From contig NZ_AUIY01000016.1 in NCBI RefSeq assembly GCF_000423945.1, positions 1 through 64,000 of the forward strand: a stretch of DNA of 64,000 nucleotides, read 5' to 3'. Position 1 is the first letter of the stretch. Each line of letters begins with the position of its first letter. Below, piece after piece: positions 9,601-15,967 of the stretch. A program made the position numbers and the translations under genes. Under the pieces are notes generated by a model. The model did not search any database, had not been told where the DNA came from, and saw only the letters and a list, made by a program, of their open reading frames with translations. The stretch comes from Butyrivibrio sp. XPD2002 (GTDB taxonomy: Bacteria; Bacillota; Clostridia; Lachnospirales; Lachnospiraceae).

Positions 9601-10444
9601 AGAGAATGAGCTTGAAGCAGAGGAGATTGGCAAGGAAGTCACAGCAAGAGTCCGCCTTGATCATCTCACGGCAAATATCACAGATGATGAGAAGGAGTAT
9701 ACAGAGCTGTTTTCAAAACGCTTTAATGATAAATACTCACATCCGTCTTTGGACAGACTTTTCGTTAAGACCACTGTTACAGAGCTTAAGAGAGCAAGAC
9801 TTGAACAGAAGGAGGAGCCTTCCGCCCATATGTATGAGGTAGAGGAGATAATTCCCTCATTCATAGATGATAAGGAGAAAAAGGCAGAGGGTGCAGCCAG
9901 AGGTACTATTTACCACAGAGTGATGGAGCTTTTGTATGATGATGATATGTCTGATGGAATAAAAGCAAAAGGAGCTTGTGCAAATACTCCTGATGATAGG
10001 GCTTCTGATCTTGATTCCTGGATGAAGGTGATGGAGGATATAGGGAAAATGCCCTCAGGATCATCTGAGAGCGTTAATAATGCCGATATCCTTGCCTTTT
10101 ATAACAGTGATACGGGAAAGCGCATGAAGGCTGCCCACGATGCAGGAAAGCTTCACAGAGAATCTCCATTCATGCTTGGAATAGAAGCAAATAAGATTGA
10201 CGCAGAATTCCCTGAGTCTGAGAGAGTTCTTATTCAGGGTATCATCGACGTCTGGTTTGAAGAGGATGACGGACTTGTCCTTCTGGATTACAAGACTGAT
10301 AAGGTAAGAGAGGGAAGAGAACTGGTGGACAGATATTCGGTTCAGCTTGATTACTATCAAAAAGCTCTTGAGTCCATAACACATAAAACGGTAAAGGAGA
10401 GAATCATCTACTCCTTCACCCTGGGTGAAACAATATCTCTTTAA
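6656..10444 (+). CDS. addA: ATP-dependent helicase/nuclease subunit AddA
   Basis: The 1262-residue protein is a UvrD-family 3'-5' helicase fused to a RecB-type nuclease; it works with AddB in DNA end resection. Visible motifs are Walker A AAAGSGKTT (22-30), Walker B IDEYQDS (about 388-394), GDVKQSIYKFR, the SIHKSKGLEFPVV motif and RILYVAMTRAK. The C-terminal nuclease has RGTIYHRVMELL, then GIIDVW, LLDYKTDKV near 1211 and QLDYYQKAL. Two less conserved inserts (about 215-300 and 665-690) are acidic or lysine-rich but in frame. It lies 12 bases after addB and is closed by a perfect hairpin terminator. Confidence 0.96.
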   Translation: MGFTKEQQSVIDARNSNVLVSAAAGSGKTTVLVERIIQRITGENPIDIDKLLVVTFTRAAAAQMKEKILKAIQDKLVEDPTNAHLQRQETLVHGAQITTIDSFCQYIIRNNFNDIDLDPSYRVADEGEIKLLQGDVLAELLEEKYTEGDPDFLNCMEYFATGSTDKKVEEFILKLYRYAISMASPEDWLKERAEDYVIDEEEFDKAKFVEAAIKIFKSDLGEAATYLNMAKIISEQPDGPYDYAKVIDLEIDRLEKIINTSFSSYDDVRAATLGYCFEKRLPPVKDSSVNADKKTRAQNYRKKAKGVIEELNKKYFSEDKATICKRMELARKPVQTLSELVISFKEKFDAKKREKGIIDFPDMEHLALKIIQNGGAEQYRDYYEEVMIDEYQDSNGIQEELLSAISGESVGRYNRFMVGDVKQSIYKFRLARPEIFMEKMRDYAWEEGTPARKIALHNNFRSRSDVLDSVNYIFDQIMGDELGGVSYNEDARLRTIREFTAAEDERAFSTEYMFADVGKASSEDAREIEAKMVAARIHEIMENGIVTGEDGSLRKARYGDIVILLRTNKGWDDIFKKTLESRGIPAYVESRTGYFSATEVVTVLNFLRILNNPRQDVPLVSVMHSVIGGFTDEDLALIKAYDRDIEKSKFDSDSFYDILLRCITPCEADSDNEDNAVTSEEAQSGHKGNRTKVTPDIEKIEKFIALIDEYRTKAEYMPVNELIRDILSETHYGEYCAALPGGAKRLANLNILSQKATAYEQTSFSGVFHFVKYIEELEKFEVDYGEANTLDENADVVRIMSIHKSKGLEFPVVFLSGMSKSFNTMDANEAVVLDVDMGIGANAIDLENRVKYSTLRKRVMADKLKMDVLGEEMRILYVAMTRAKDKLIMTGQANIDMVGNPSESPFAGTLQNYLFYRDRAAEEGEQPYLLPYFLRSAAKSYQDLVLMALARHPDFEKLCSLVGVEAQKVEAGDVAFDFRIMTENELEAEEIGKEVTARVRLDHLTANITDDEKEYTELFSKRFNDKYSHPSLDRLFVKTTVTELKRARLEQKEEPSAHMYEVEEIIPSFIDDKEKKAEGAARGTIYHRVMELLYDDDMSDGIKAKGACANTPDDRASDLDSWMKVMEDIGKMPSGSSESVNNADILAFYNSDTGKRMKAAHDAGKLHRESPFMLGIEANKIDAEFPESERVLIQGIIDVWFEEDDGLVLLDYKTDKVREGRELVDRYSVQLDYYQKALESITHKTVKERIIYSFTLGETISL

Positions 10445-10490
10445 ATAAGAAACCGGATAGCGCTGATTTAACGCTATCCGGTTTCTTATT
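10444..10490. terminator. Bidirectional terminator between addA and thiT
   Basis: A perfect 19-bp inverted repeat (10444-10462 with 10472-10490, 9-base loop) lies between convergent genes. It is followed by TTTATAT on the + strand and by T-rich sequence on the minus strand. Confidence 0.9.
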
Positions 10491-10501
10491 TTATATAAAC
10501 T

Positions 10502-11197
10502 TTAAGCTGCCTTTGAGAAGCGGTCTCTTACATCACTCTCATTTGCCATGTACTTAATTCTCTTAAGGGCATGTCTTACAGCAGGTACACTTAAAAGTGC
10601 GATTGTAAGGATACCCTCTGAGCCAATATAAAGGCCGTTATAAGCAAGTGAGTATGTGAAGGGCTGCATTCCATAATCAGCAGCATACTGACCGAAGAAG
10701 ATAACGCCTGAAAGCACTGAGAAGAAAAGGCGTCCTAAGATACCTACAACATAGCCGCTTATCATTCCGTACTTTTTATTGTGGAAAAGTCCGGAGAGGC
10801 CAAGCGCTCCGAAGGCCAGGAAATAGTCACATACAAGCTGAGGAATACTGATTATATAAGGCTCTATTATGAGCTGCAAAAGACCATAAGCAAGTGCTGA
10901 GGTCAGGCCGGCTCTTGTGCCATACAGGTATCCGACAAATGTAATGAAGAACATTGAAAAAAGAGTTATGGAACCACCCATAGGCATTTTAAATATCTTT
11001 ATCATAGAAGTAACCATCGCCAGAGTGACGCCCATTGAAGCAAACACGAGCATCTTTACTGAAAAATGGTTTTTCTGATCTTTTCCTGTGAAAAAGCATG
11101 CTGCAACCAGTGAGAGAATAAGAAGAACAACCAGCAGACCATATCCCCCGGAAGTCAGCTCATAAGTATCTTCTACCTGAGTTAAAAAAAATGACAT
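10502..11197 (-). CDS. thiT: Thiamine transporter ThiT (ECF S component)
   Basis: About 231 residues with six hydrophobic segments. The motif MPMGGSITLFSMFFITFVGYLYG matches the thiamine-binding S component of energy-coupling-factor transporters, in which ThiT captures thiamine and shares a common ATPase module encoded elsewhere. The TPP riboswitch in the leader independently supports the substrate. An in-frame ATG at 11215 exists, but it lies upstream of the AGGAGG site (11205-11210). The ATG at 11197, seven bases beyond the SD, is therefore the chosen start. No ECF A or T genes are in the window. Confidence 0.92.
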   Translation of the reverse strand: MSFFLTQVEDTYELTSGGYGLLVVLLILSLVAACFFTGKDQKNHFSVKMLVFASMGVTLAMVTSMIKIFKMPMGGSITLFSMFFITFVGYLYGTRAGLTSALAYGLLQLIIEPYIISIPQLVCDYFLAFGALGLSGLFHNKKYGMISGYVVGILGRLFFSVLSGVIFFGQYAADYGMQPFTYSLAYNGLYIGSEGILTIALLSVPAVRHALKRIKYMANESDVRDRFSKAA

Positions 11198-11203
11198 AAC
11201 AAA

Positions 11204-11232
11204 ACCTCCTCGCATTTTTGCTACGAGGAGGT
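11204..11232 (-). promoter_or_regulatory. SD-sequestering hairpin, expression platform of the TPP riboswitch
   Basis: Read as RNA, ACCUCCUCG pairs perfectly with CGAGGAGGU (9 bp), burying the thiT SD. The stem is followed by UUUUGUU, so it could also work as a terminator. Translational or transcriptional shut-off when TPP binds are both possible. Confidence 0.75.
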
Positions 11233-11271
11233 CTGGTATTCATCAAAAATCGTATTACGATAATAGATAAA

Positions 11272-11350
11272 TGCTTCCTTACGCCGGTATTAACCGGTTC
11301 AAGTAATGAGGGTCGATGGAAATCCATCATCTCAGCAAAGCTCCCCTAGC
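11272..11350 (-). ncRNA. TPP riboswitch (THI element) controlling thiT
   Basis: The minus-strand RNA has the conserved TPP aptamer blocks in order: GGGGAGC, CUGAGA, GACCCU, ACUUGAACCGGUUAAUACC and GGCGUAAGGAAGC. It lies about 75 bases upstream of thiT with a clear expression platform between. High TPP should lower thiamine uptake. Confidence 0.95.
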
Positions 11351-11389
11351 AAATTATTATAAAAAAATTTATTTTTCTTAGACGACTTC

Positions 11390-11418
11390 ATTTAATGATA
11401 TTTTTCCAAGTTTGTCAA
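11390..11418 (-). promoter_or_regulatory. Probable sigma-A promoter of thiT leader
   Basis: On the minus strand TTGACA (11413-11418) and TTAAAT (11390-11395) are 17 bases apart, placing the transcription start shortly before the riboswitch aptamer. Confidence 0.6.
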
Positions 11419-11481
11419 TAAGATTTCATACAATCTTAAATGCTCACAAATACTCAGAATCAATCACTAAAGCTTACTATA

Positions 11482-12492
11482 TTATAGAAGCGGAATTCCA
11501 TGCTCTCTTGCATAATTGGTGTAATCCTCAGCCCAAAGAGAACACTGTACTTCACCGATGTGAGCCTTTCTAAGGAAGAAAAGGCAAAGTCTTGACTGAC
11601 CGATACCGCCACCTATTGTATAGGGAAGCTTCTTTTCAAGGATTGCCTTCTGGAAGGGAAGCTTAGCACGCTCAGTACATCCTGCTTTCTCAAGCTGTGT
11701 CTTTAAGGAATTCTCATCTACACGGATACCCATTGATGAAAGCTCGAGAGCTATATTAAGAACAGGGTAGTAAACAAGGATATCGCCGTTGAGTGCCCAG
11801 TCATCGTAGTCCGGAGCTCTTCCGTCATGCTTCTCGCCTGATGCCAGAAGATCACCGATCTGCATGATGAAAACTGCACCCTTTTCCTTAGTGATGAGGT
11901 ATTCACGCTCCTTGGCGTCTTTTCCGGGATACATATCCTCAAGCTCCTGAGAGGTGATGAAGAATATGTCGTGGGGAAGAATTTCCTCAATATAATCGTA
12001 CTGGATTGACATATATTTCTCGGTTTTTCTAAGAACCTTATATATAGTGCGGACTGTTTCCTTAAGGAAGTCGAAATTGCGGTCTTCCTTGCTGATAGCT
12101 TTCTCCCAGTCCCACTGATCTACGAACACGGAGTGGATATTATCCGGAATCTCATCCCTTCTTATGGCGTTCATATCTGTGTAGAGACCTTCTCCAACCT
12201 TGAAACCATATTTTTTAAGAGCATAACGCTTCCACTTAGCAAGAGAGTGTACAATTTCTGCCTCTCGCTCGTCCTCTTCCCTGATATCAAAGGCAACGGG
12301 ACGCTCAACACCATTAAGATTGTCATTAAGACCTGACTCGGGTGCCACAAATAAAGGGGCAGTAACACGAAGAAGATTTAAATTCTCAGAAAGTGTATTC
12401 TGAAAAAAGTCTTTAACTGTTTTGATGCCGACCTGTGTGTCGTGGAGGTTTAATGCTGACGTATAATCCTTAGGAATAATTAGATTTTCCAT
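11482..12492 (-). CDS. asnA: Aspartate--ammonia ligase (asparagine synthetase A)
   Basis: AsnA makes asparagine from aspartate, ammonia and ATP. The protein has the family N-terminus with an early TVKDFFQ helix, the core RVTAPLFVAPESGLND, GVERPVAFDI, and the C-terminal GGGIGQSRLCLFFLRKAHIGE. Those regions form the class II aaRS-like active site. The frame extends upstream to 12519, but the GAGGAG site best serves the ATG at 12492. That gives 336 residues, close to the usual 330. There is no T-box leader upstream. Transcribed on its own, ahead of thiT but with a separate thiT promoter between. Confidence 0.95.
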   Translation of the reverse strand: MENLIIPKDYTSALNLHDTQVGIKTVKDFFQNTLSENLNLLRVTAPLFVAPESGLNDNLNGVERPVAFDIREEDEREAEIVHSLAKWKRYALKKYGFKVGEGLYTDMNAIRRDEIPDNIHSVFVDQWDWEKAISKEDRNFDFLKETVRTIYKVLRKTEKYMSIQYDYIEEILPHDIFFITSQELEDMYPGKDAKEREYLITKEKGAVFIMQIGDLLASGEKHDGRAPDYDDWALNGDILVYYPVLNIALELSSMGIRVDENSLKTQLEKAGCTERAKLPFQKAILEKKLPYTIGGGIGQSRLCLFFLRKAHIGEVQCSLWAEDYTNYAREHGIPLL

Positions 12493-12740
12493 TACCATGC
12501 TCCTCTCTGAACAATTCATTTATGTAAAGTATTAAAGCGCGTTTTCATCCATCATGCAAGAAAAAAATGATATTAATCACATCTATAGTAGAAACATTGA
12601 AAAAAAAAATATTAATTTTTTCATAGTTAATTTGGAATTAATTTTCATTTCGAAGCCCGAAATCATGCGAACTTAATCGTTTTAAGAAAATCTTAAGAAA
12701 TTCATAAGAAAACCTACAATATTTTTTCAGGATTTTGGGA

Positions 12741-12746
12741 TATAAT
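12741..12746 (+). promoter_or_regulatory. Probable -10 element of the HPr-like gene
   Basis: A consensus TATAAT lies 26 bases upstream of the start codon. I see no good -35 hexamer at the right distance. Confidence 0.4.
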
Positions 12747-12772
12747 CAGTCAGGTAAGGAGATTTAAAAGCT

Positions 12773-13003
12773 ATGGAAATTAAGAAAATTATCAAATTAA
12801 CACCGAATCAGGTAAAGGATTTTGTTAACGCTGCAACTAAATGTGATTTTGATGTAGATGTGTCTTACAATCGTTTCACTGTTGATGCTAAGTCAATTCT
12901 TGGTGTGTTTGGACTTAACTTCGATTGCCCGCTTACAGTAAGATATCGTGGCTTCAACCAGGACTTCGAAACATATCTCAGTGAACATGCAGTTGCTTGC
13001 TAA
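12773..13003 (+). CDS. HPr-like small protein lacking the active-site histidine
   Basis: A 76-residue protein with the HPr fold signature: the AKSILGVFGL segment (39-48) matches the regulatory serine region of phosphocarrier HPr, with Ser41 at the HPr Ser46 position. At the place of His15, the PTS phosphorylation site, the sequence reads LTPNQVKDFV, so threonine replaces histidine and asparagine replaces Arg17. It cannot act as a PTS phosphocarrier by the known chemistry. Crh of Bacillus is a comparable His-less, Ser-retaining protein. An AAGGAG SD lies 11 bases upstream. It sits alone between asnA (opposite strand) and a helicase, with no PTS genes nearby. Confidence 0.75.
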   Translation: MEIKKIIKLTPNQVKDFVNAATKCDFDVDVSYNRFTVDAKSILGVFGLNFDCPLTVRYRGFNQDFETYLSEHAVAC

Positions 13004-13034
13004 TAATTAAAATAATAATTATCTGATATACGGG

Positions 13035-13070
13035 CTCCCCATGATATACTATCGTGGGGAGTATTTTTTT
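13035..13070 (+). terminator. Terminator-like hairpin whose 3' arm is the next gene's SD
   Basis: CTCCCCATGAT (13035-13045) pairs with ATCGTGGGGAG (13051-13061), followed by TATTTTTTT. The next gene's ATG begins at 13071, so GGGGAG in the 3' arm is also its only plausible SD. Confidence 0.8.
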
Positions 13071-15482
13071 ATGAAGAACATTCAAATTTCAGTCAGAACT
13101 CTGGTTGAGTTTTTACTCAGATCAGGCAATATAGATAACAGAATACATCATGCTCCGGATACCGCTATGCTGGAGGGCGGTAGAATACACCGCAAGATCC
13201 AGAAGAGTATGGGAGCAGAATATCAGGCGGAGGTCCCGCTTAGCTTCACATATACATCTGAAAACTACATATTGACCATAGACGGCAGAGCTGATGGTGC
13301 TATGGAGAGGAAGGACAAGCCTCTTCTTATAGATGAGATCAAGGGTACATATCGTGAGCTCAAGAACATCAAGGAGGCTGATCAGGTTCATCTGGCCCAG
13401 GCCAGGTGTTATGCTGCCATAATCACAAGGCAGAAGGATCTTGAAAAGGTAAGCGTCAGGATAACCTACTGCAATATCGATTCTGAGGAGATAAAGACCT
13501 TTGAGGAGGACTTTACCAGGGAGGAGATATGCAAGTGGTTTGATGATCTTTTGGGAATGTATCATCGCTGGGCGGAGTACCTTGCCACCTGGGATGACAT
13601 TCGTATGAGCTCCATCCATGCCATGAACTTTCCATTTCCGTACCGTGAGGGTCAAAAGGAGCTGGCAGCAGGCGTCTATAGGACTATTTATCATGGAAAG
13701 AAGCTTTTTATGGAGGCTCCCACCGGCACAGGTAAGACTATAAGTACGATTTTTCCTGCTATAAAGGCAATCGGTGAAGAAAAGGCGGAAAGGATTTTTT
13801 ATCTTACTGCCAAGACCATAACCAGAACCGTGGCAGAGGATACCTTTGAAATCCTGAGAAAAGAGCAGGGTCTTAAGTTCAAAACAGTTACATTGACCGC
13901 TAAAGACAAAATCTGTTTTCTTGATAAGGCTGACTGCAATCCCGTGGCCTGCCCTTATGCGGAAGGGCACATGGACAGGATAAACGACTGCATGTACGAC
14001 CTTCTTATGAATTCGGACAGCTTTGACAGGGATGCGATCATAAGCTATGCGGAGAAGCACAGAGTATGCCCCTTTGAGCTGTCTCTTGATATGAGTCTTT
14101 TTGCAGATGCTGTAATCTGTGATTATAACTATGTTTTTGATCCCTTTATATATCTGAAAAGATTCTTTGCAGGCGGTAGCACCGGAGACAATATATTCCT
14201 TATAGATGAGGCACATAACCTCTTAGACAGAGGACGCGATATGTACAGCGCAGAGCTGGTACTGGAGATGCTTCTTGGCTTTGAGTCGATCATATCCAGT
14301 GCCCATCCCAGAATTGCAGGGATAGTGAGAAGTCTTGCAGATGAGATGGAAAAGCTCATGGGAGAAGAGGGTGAAGCAGAGGTTCTTGATGATATCAGCC
14401 CTATAATGCAGAGGCTGAACCTGCTTCAGTCGGTTATTTCCAAGTGGCTTGAGGAGCACGCTGAGGGAATGTACCGCGACGATATTCTGGATTTTTACTT
14501 TGAGATAACTAGATTTTCGAGTATATATGAACTTATTAACGATAAATATGTGATATTTGCAGAAAATGATGCGGAGAATGGCTTTAGAATAAAGCTTCTC
14601 TGTGCAGATCCTTCTGATAATCTTGCCAATTGTATGGAGAGGGCCAAGTCAACAATCCTGTTTTCAGCCACATTACTACCTATTCAGTACTACAAGAGAC
14701 TTCTTGGCGGTAAAGCTGAGGACTATGAGATATACGCTCATTCTGTATTTGACAGCAAAAGATGTGGAAGACTGGTTGCTTCGGATGTTACCAGTAAGTA
14801 CACAAGGCGCGGAGAGGACGAATACCGCCGGATCGCCACATATATAGACGCTATTGTGAGAGCAAGGAGCGGAAATTATCTTATTTTCTTCCCCTCCAGG
14901 GCCTTCATGGATGAAGTCGGTTATATATATGAGCAGGAATTCTATGATGAGAGCACCACAGAGATACTTGTTCAGAATGAGTCCATGTCCGAGGACGAGA
15001 GAGAGGAGTTCCTTGGCAGATTTACTGCAGGTAATGATATAGACCTTGCAAGTGTCATCAACATGGATATTGATATCGAACCCTCCAAAAGTGTTCTTGG
15101 CTTTTGTGTGATGGGCGGAATATTCAGCGAGGGTATCGACTTAAAGAATGACAGTCTTATTGGAGTCATTATAGTAGGAACAGGTATCCCTCTTGTGTGC
15201 AATGAAAGGGAAATAATAAAGGATTTCTTCGAACTGAACGGAGAGGATGGCTTTGACTACGCCTACAGGTATCCGGGAATGAATAAAGTCCTGCAGGCAG
15301 CAGGTCGTGTTATAAGAAGTGAGAAAGATTTTGGAATAGTTGCACTATTGGATGAACGCTTCCTTCAGAAATCATATTACGAACTCTTTCCACGAGAATG
15401 GAAGGGAATTATAAGAACATCGACCGGTAGAGTCAAAAATGACGTAAACGCGCTCTGGAAGCGGATCGATGATTGTGGATAA
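13071..15482 (+). CDS. Rad3/XPD-like (DinG-type) helicase with N-terminal PD-(D/E)XK nuclease
   Basis: The 803-residue protein fuses two parts. The N-terminal 190 residues look like a RecB/Cas4-type nuclease: GGRIHRKI, then DGRAD, IDEIKG near 88-93 and a QARCYA motif. The rest is an iron-sulphur superfamily 2 helicase: Walker A APTGTGKT (216-223), a cysteine cluster around KICFLDKADC and ACPY for the Fe-S domain, the DEAH box (379-382), SATLLP, EGIDLKND and the final QAAGRVIRSEKDFG. A related ERCC2-like helicase is common in Firmicutes, with a presumed role in DNA repair. The frame runs upstream to 13041, but that ATG lies inside the hairpin. The ATG at 13071, after GGGGAG, is preferred. Confidence 0.88.
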   Translation: MKNIQISVRTLVEFLLRSGNIDNRIHHAPDTAMLEGGRIHRKIQKSMGAEYQAEVPLSFTYTSENYILTIDGRADGAMERKDKPLLIDEIKGTYRELKNIKEADQVHLAQARCYAAIITRQKDLEKVSVRITYCNIDSEEIKTFEEDFTREEICKWFDDLLGMYHRWAEYLATWDDIRMSSIHAMNFPFPYREGQKELAAGVYRTIYHGKKLFMEAPTGTGKTISTIFPAIKAIGEEKAERIFYLTAKTITRTVAEDTFEILRKEQGLKFKTVTLTAKDKICFLDKADCNPVACPYAEGHMDRINDCMYDLLMNSDSFDRDAIISYAEKHRVCPFELSLDMSLFADAVICDYNYVFDPFIYLKRFFAGGSTGDNIFLIDEAHNLLDRGRDMYSAELVLEMLLGFESIISSAHPRIAGIVRSLADEMEKLMGEEGEAEVLDDISPIMQRLNLLQSVISKWLEEHAEGMYRDDILDFYFEITRFSSIYELINDKYVIFAENDAENGFRIKLLCADPSDNLANCMERAKSTILFSATLLPIQYYKRLLGGKAEDYEIYAHSVFDSKRCGRLVASDVTSKYTRRGEDEYRRIATYIDAIVRARSGNYLIFFPSRAFMDEVGYIYEQEFYDESTTEILVQNESMSEDEREEFLGRFTAGNDIDLASVINMDIDIEPSKSVLGFCVMGGIFSEGIDLKNDSLIGVIIVGTGIPLVCNEREIIKDFFELNGEDGFDYAYRYPGMNKVLQAAGRVIRSEKDFGIVALLDERFLQKSYYELFPREWKGIIRTSTGRVKNDVNALWKRIDDCG
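15474..15482 (-). other. DnaA-box-like site
   Basis: TGTGGATAA is the exact complement of the TTATCCACA consensus. It overlaps the helicase stop codon. Confidence 0.5.
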
Positions 15483-15533
15483 GTGAAAACTATCATAATA
15501 AAAACGGTGTTTTACACATGAAAATCGGATATA

Positions 15534-15571
15534 GTTAACATAATAATACGTATACTATACATTATGTTAAC
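15534..15571. repeat. Perfect 11-bp inverted repeat
   Basis: GTTAACATAAT (15534-15544) and ATTATGTTAAC (15561-15571) flank a 16-base AT-rich centre. ACTTTTTT follows shortly after, so a weak terminator for the helicase gene is possible; a protein-binding site is the alternative. Confidence 0.65.
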
Positions 15572-15652
15572 CTAACACTTTTTTAAACAATTCGAATTAT
15601 TGGGAAAATAATAGCGATATCTAGACAATTCAAGGTGGTCTAACAAGGAAAA

Positions 15653-15666
15653 TGACACATGTGTAC
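15653..15666. repeat. GACAC palindrome, copy 1 (imperfect)
   Basis: TGACAC-AT-GTGTAC resembles the perfect palindrome at 15830 and may be a second binding site for the same factor. Confidence 0.4.
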
Positions 15667-15667
15667 A

Positions 15668-15676
15668 TGTGGATAA
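15668..15676 (-). other. DnaA-box-like site
   Basis: TGTGGATAA, an exact complement of TTATCCACA. A looser copy (TGTGGAAAT) follows at 15680-15688. Confidence 0.5.
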
Positions 15677-15756
15677 CTCTGTGGAAATTGGGGATATTCC
15701 GAAAACGGTATTTTCGAAATGCGCATAAAAAGGCAATATCTGAAGGTTTACGATAT

Positions 15757-15765
15757 TAATCCACA
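15757..15765 (+). other. DnaA-box-like site, one mismatch
   Basis: TAATCCACA differs from TTATCCACA at one position. Confidence 0.4.
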
Positions 15766-15829
15766 GATAATCGAAATTTCAAAACGATACTATCACGGTC
15801 AATAAAACTATGTTAACTACACGGGTATA

Positions 15830-15843
15830 TGACACACGTGTCA
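15830..15843. repeat. GACAC palindrome, copy 2 (perfect)
   Basis: TGACAC-AC-GTGTCA is a perfect 6-bp inverted repeat with a 2-base centre, 60 bases upstream of the valS -35 box. Its position would fit a regulator site. Confidence 0.5.
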
Positions 15844-15901
15844 GGCAATTATTTTTATCCCAGTAACTGTCTGCAAAACCTTCATTAAAAGGCTCATTAG
15901 A

Positions 15902-15930
15902 TTGACAAGAACACAGGGTTTGAATATCAT
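15902..15930 (+). promoter_or_regulatory. Sigma-A promoter of valS
   Basis: TTGACA (15902-15907) and TATCAT (15925-15930) are separated by 17 bases. Confidence 0.75.
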
Positions 15931-15967
15931 AGGTTAATATATGTAATTATAAATGAGGATATTGTTT

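Larger units (their letters stand above)
15483..15967. other. 485-bp AT-rich intergenic region before valS
   Basis: No coding potential is visible, and no T-box leader (no AGGGTGG core) is present despite valS following. It holds a perfect 11-bp inverted repeat (15534-15571), DnaA-box-like sites at 15668, 15680 and 15757, two related GACAC palindromes (15653, 15830), a third GTTAAC (15812) and the valS promoter (15902-15930). The density of repeats is well above the other gaps in the window. Confidence 0.6.

Noticed and set aside
12493..12772. T-box or riboswitch before asnA
   Set aside because: The upstream sequence on the minus strand is A/T-tract rich without any conserved aptamer or T-box core.
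13122..14216. Minus-strand open frame of 364 codons
   Set aside because: It lies opposite the helicase-nuclease coding region, with no family features.
13071..15482. Anti-phage system or CRISPR-linked (Csf4/Cas4) helicase
   Set aside because: The nuclease-helicase fusion is reminiscent of these, but no cas gene, array or other defence gene is close.
15483..15967. T-box leader for valS
   Set aside because: A T-box is common before valS in Firmicutes, but no AGGGTGG-type core or terminator pair is present.
15474..15967. Chromosomal origin of replication
   Set aside because: dnaA, dnaN and other origin genes are not nearby, and four DnaA-like sites alone are too few; kept only as a lower-grade observation.
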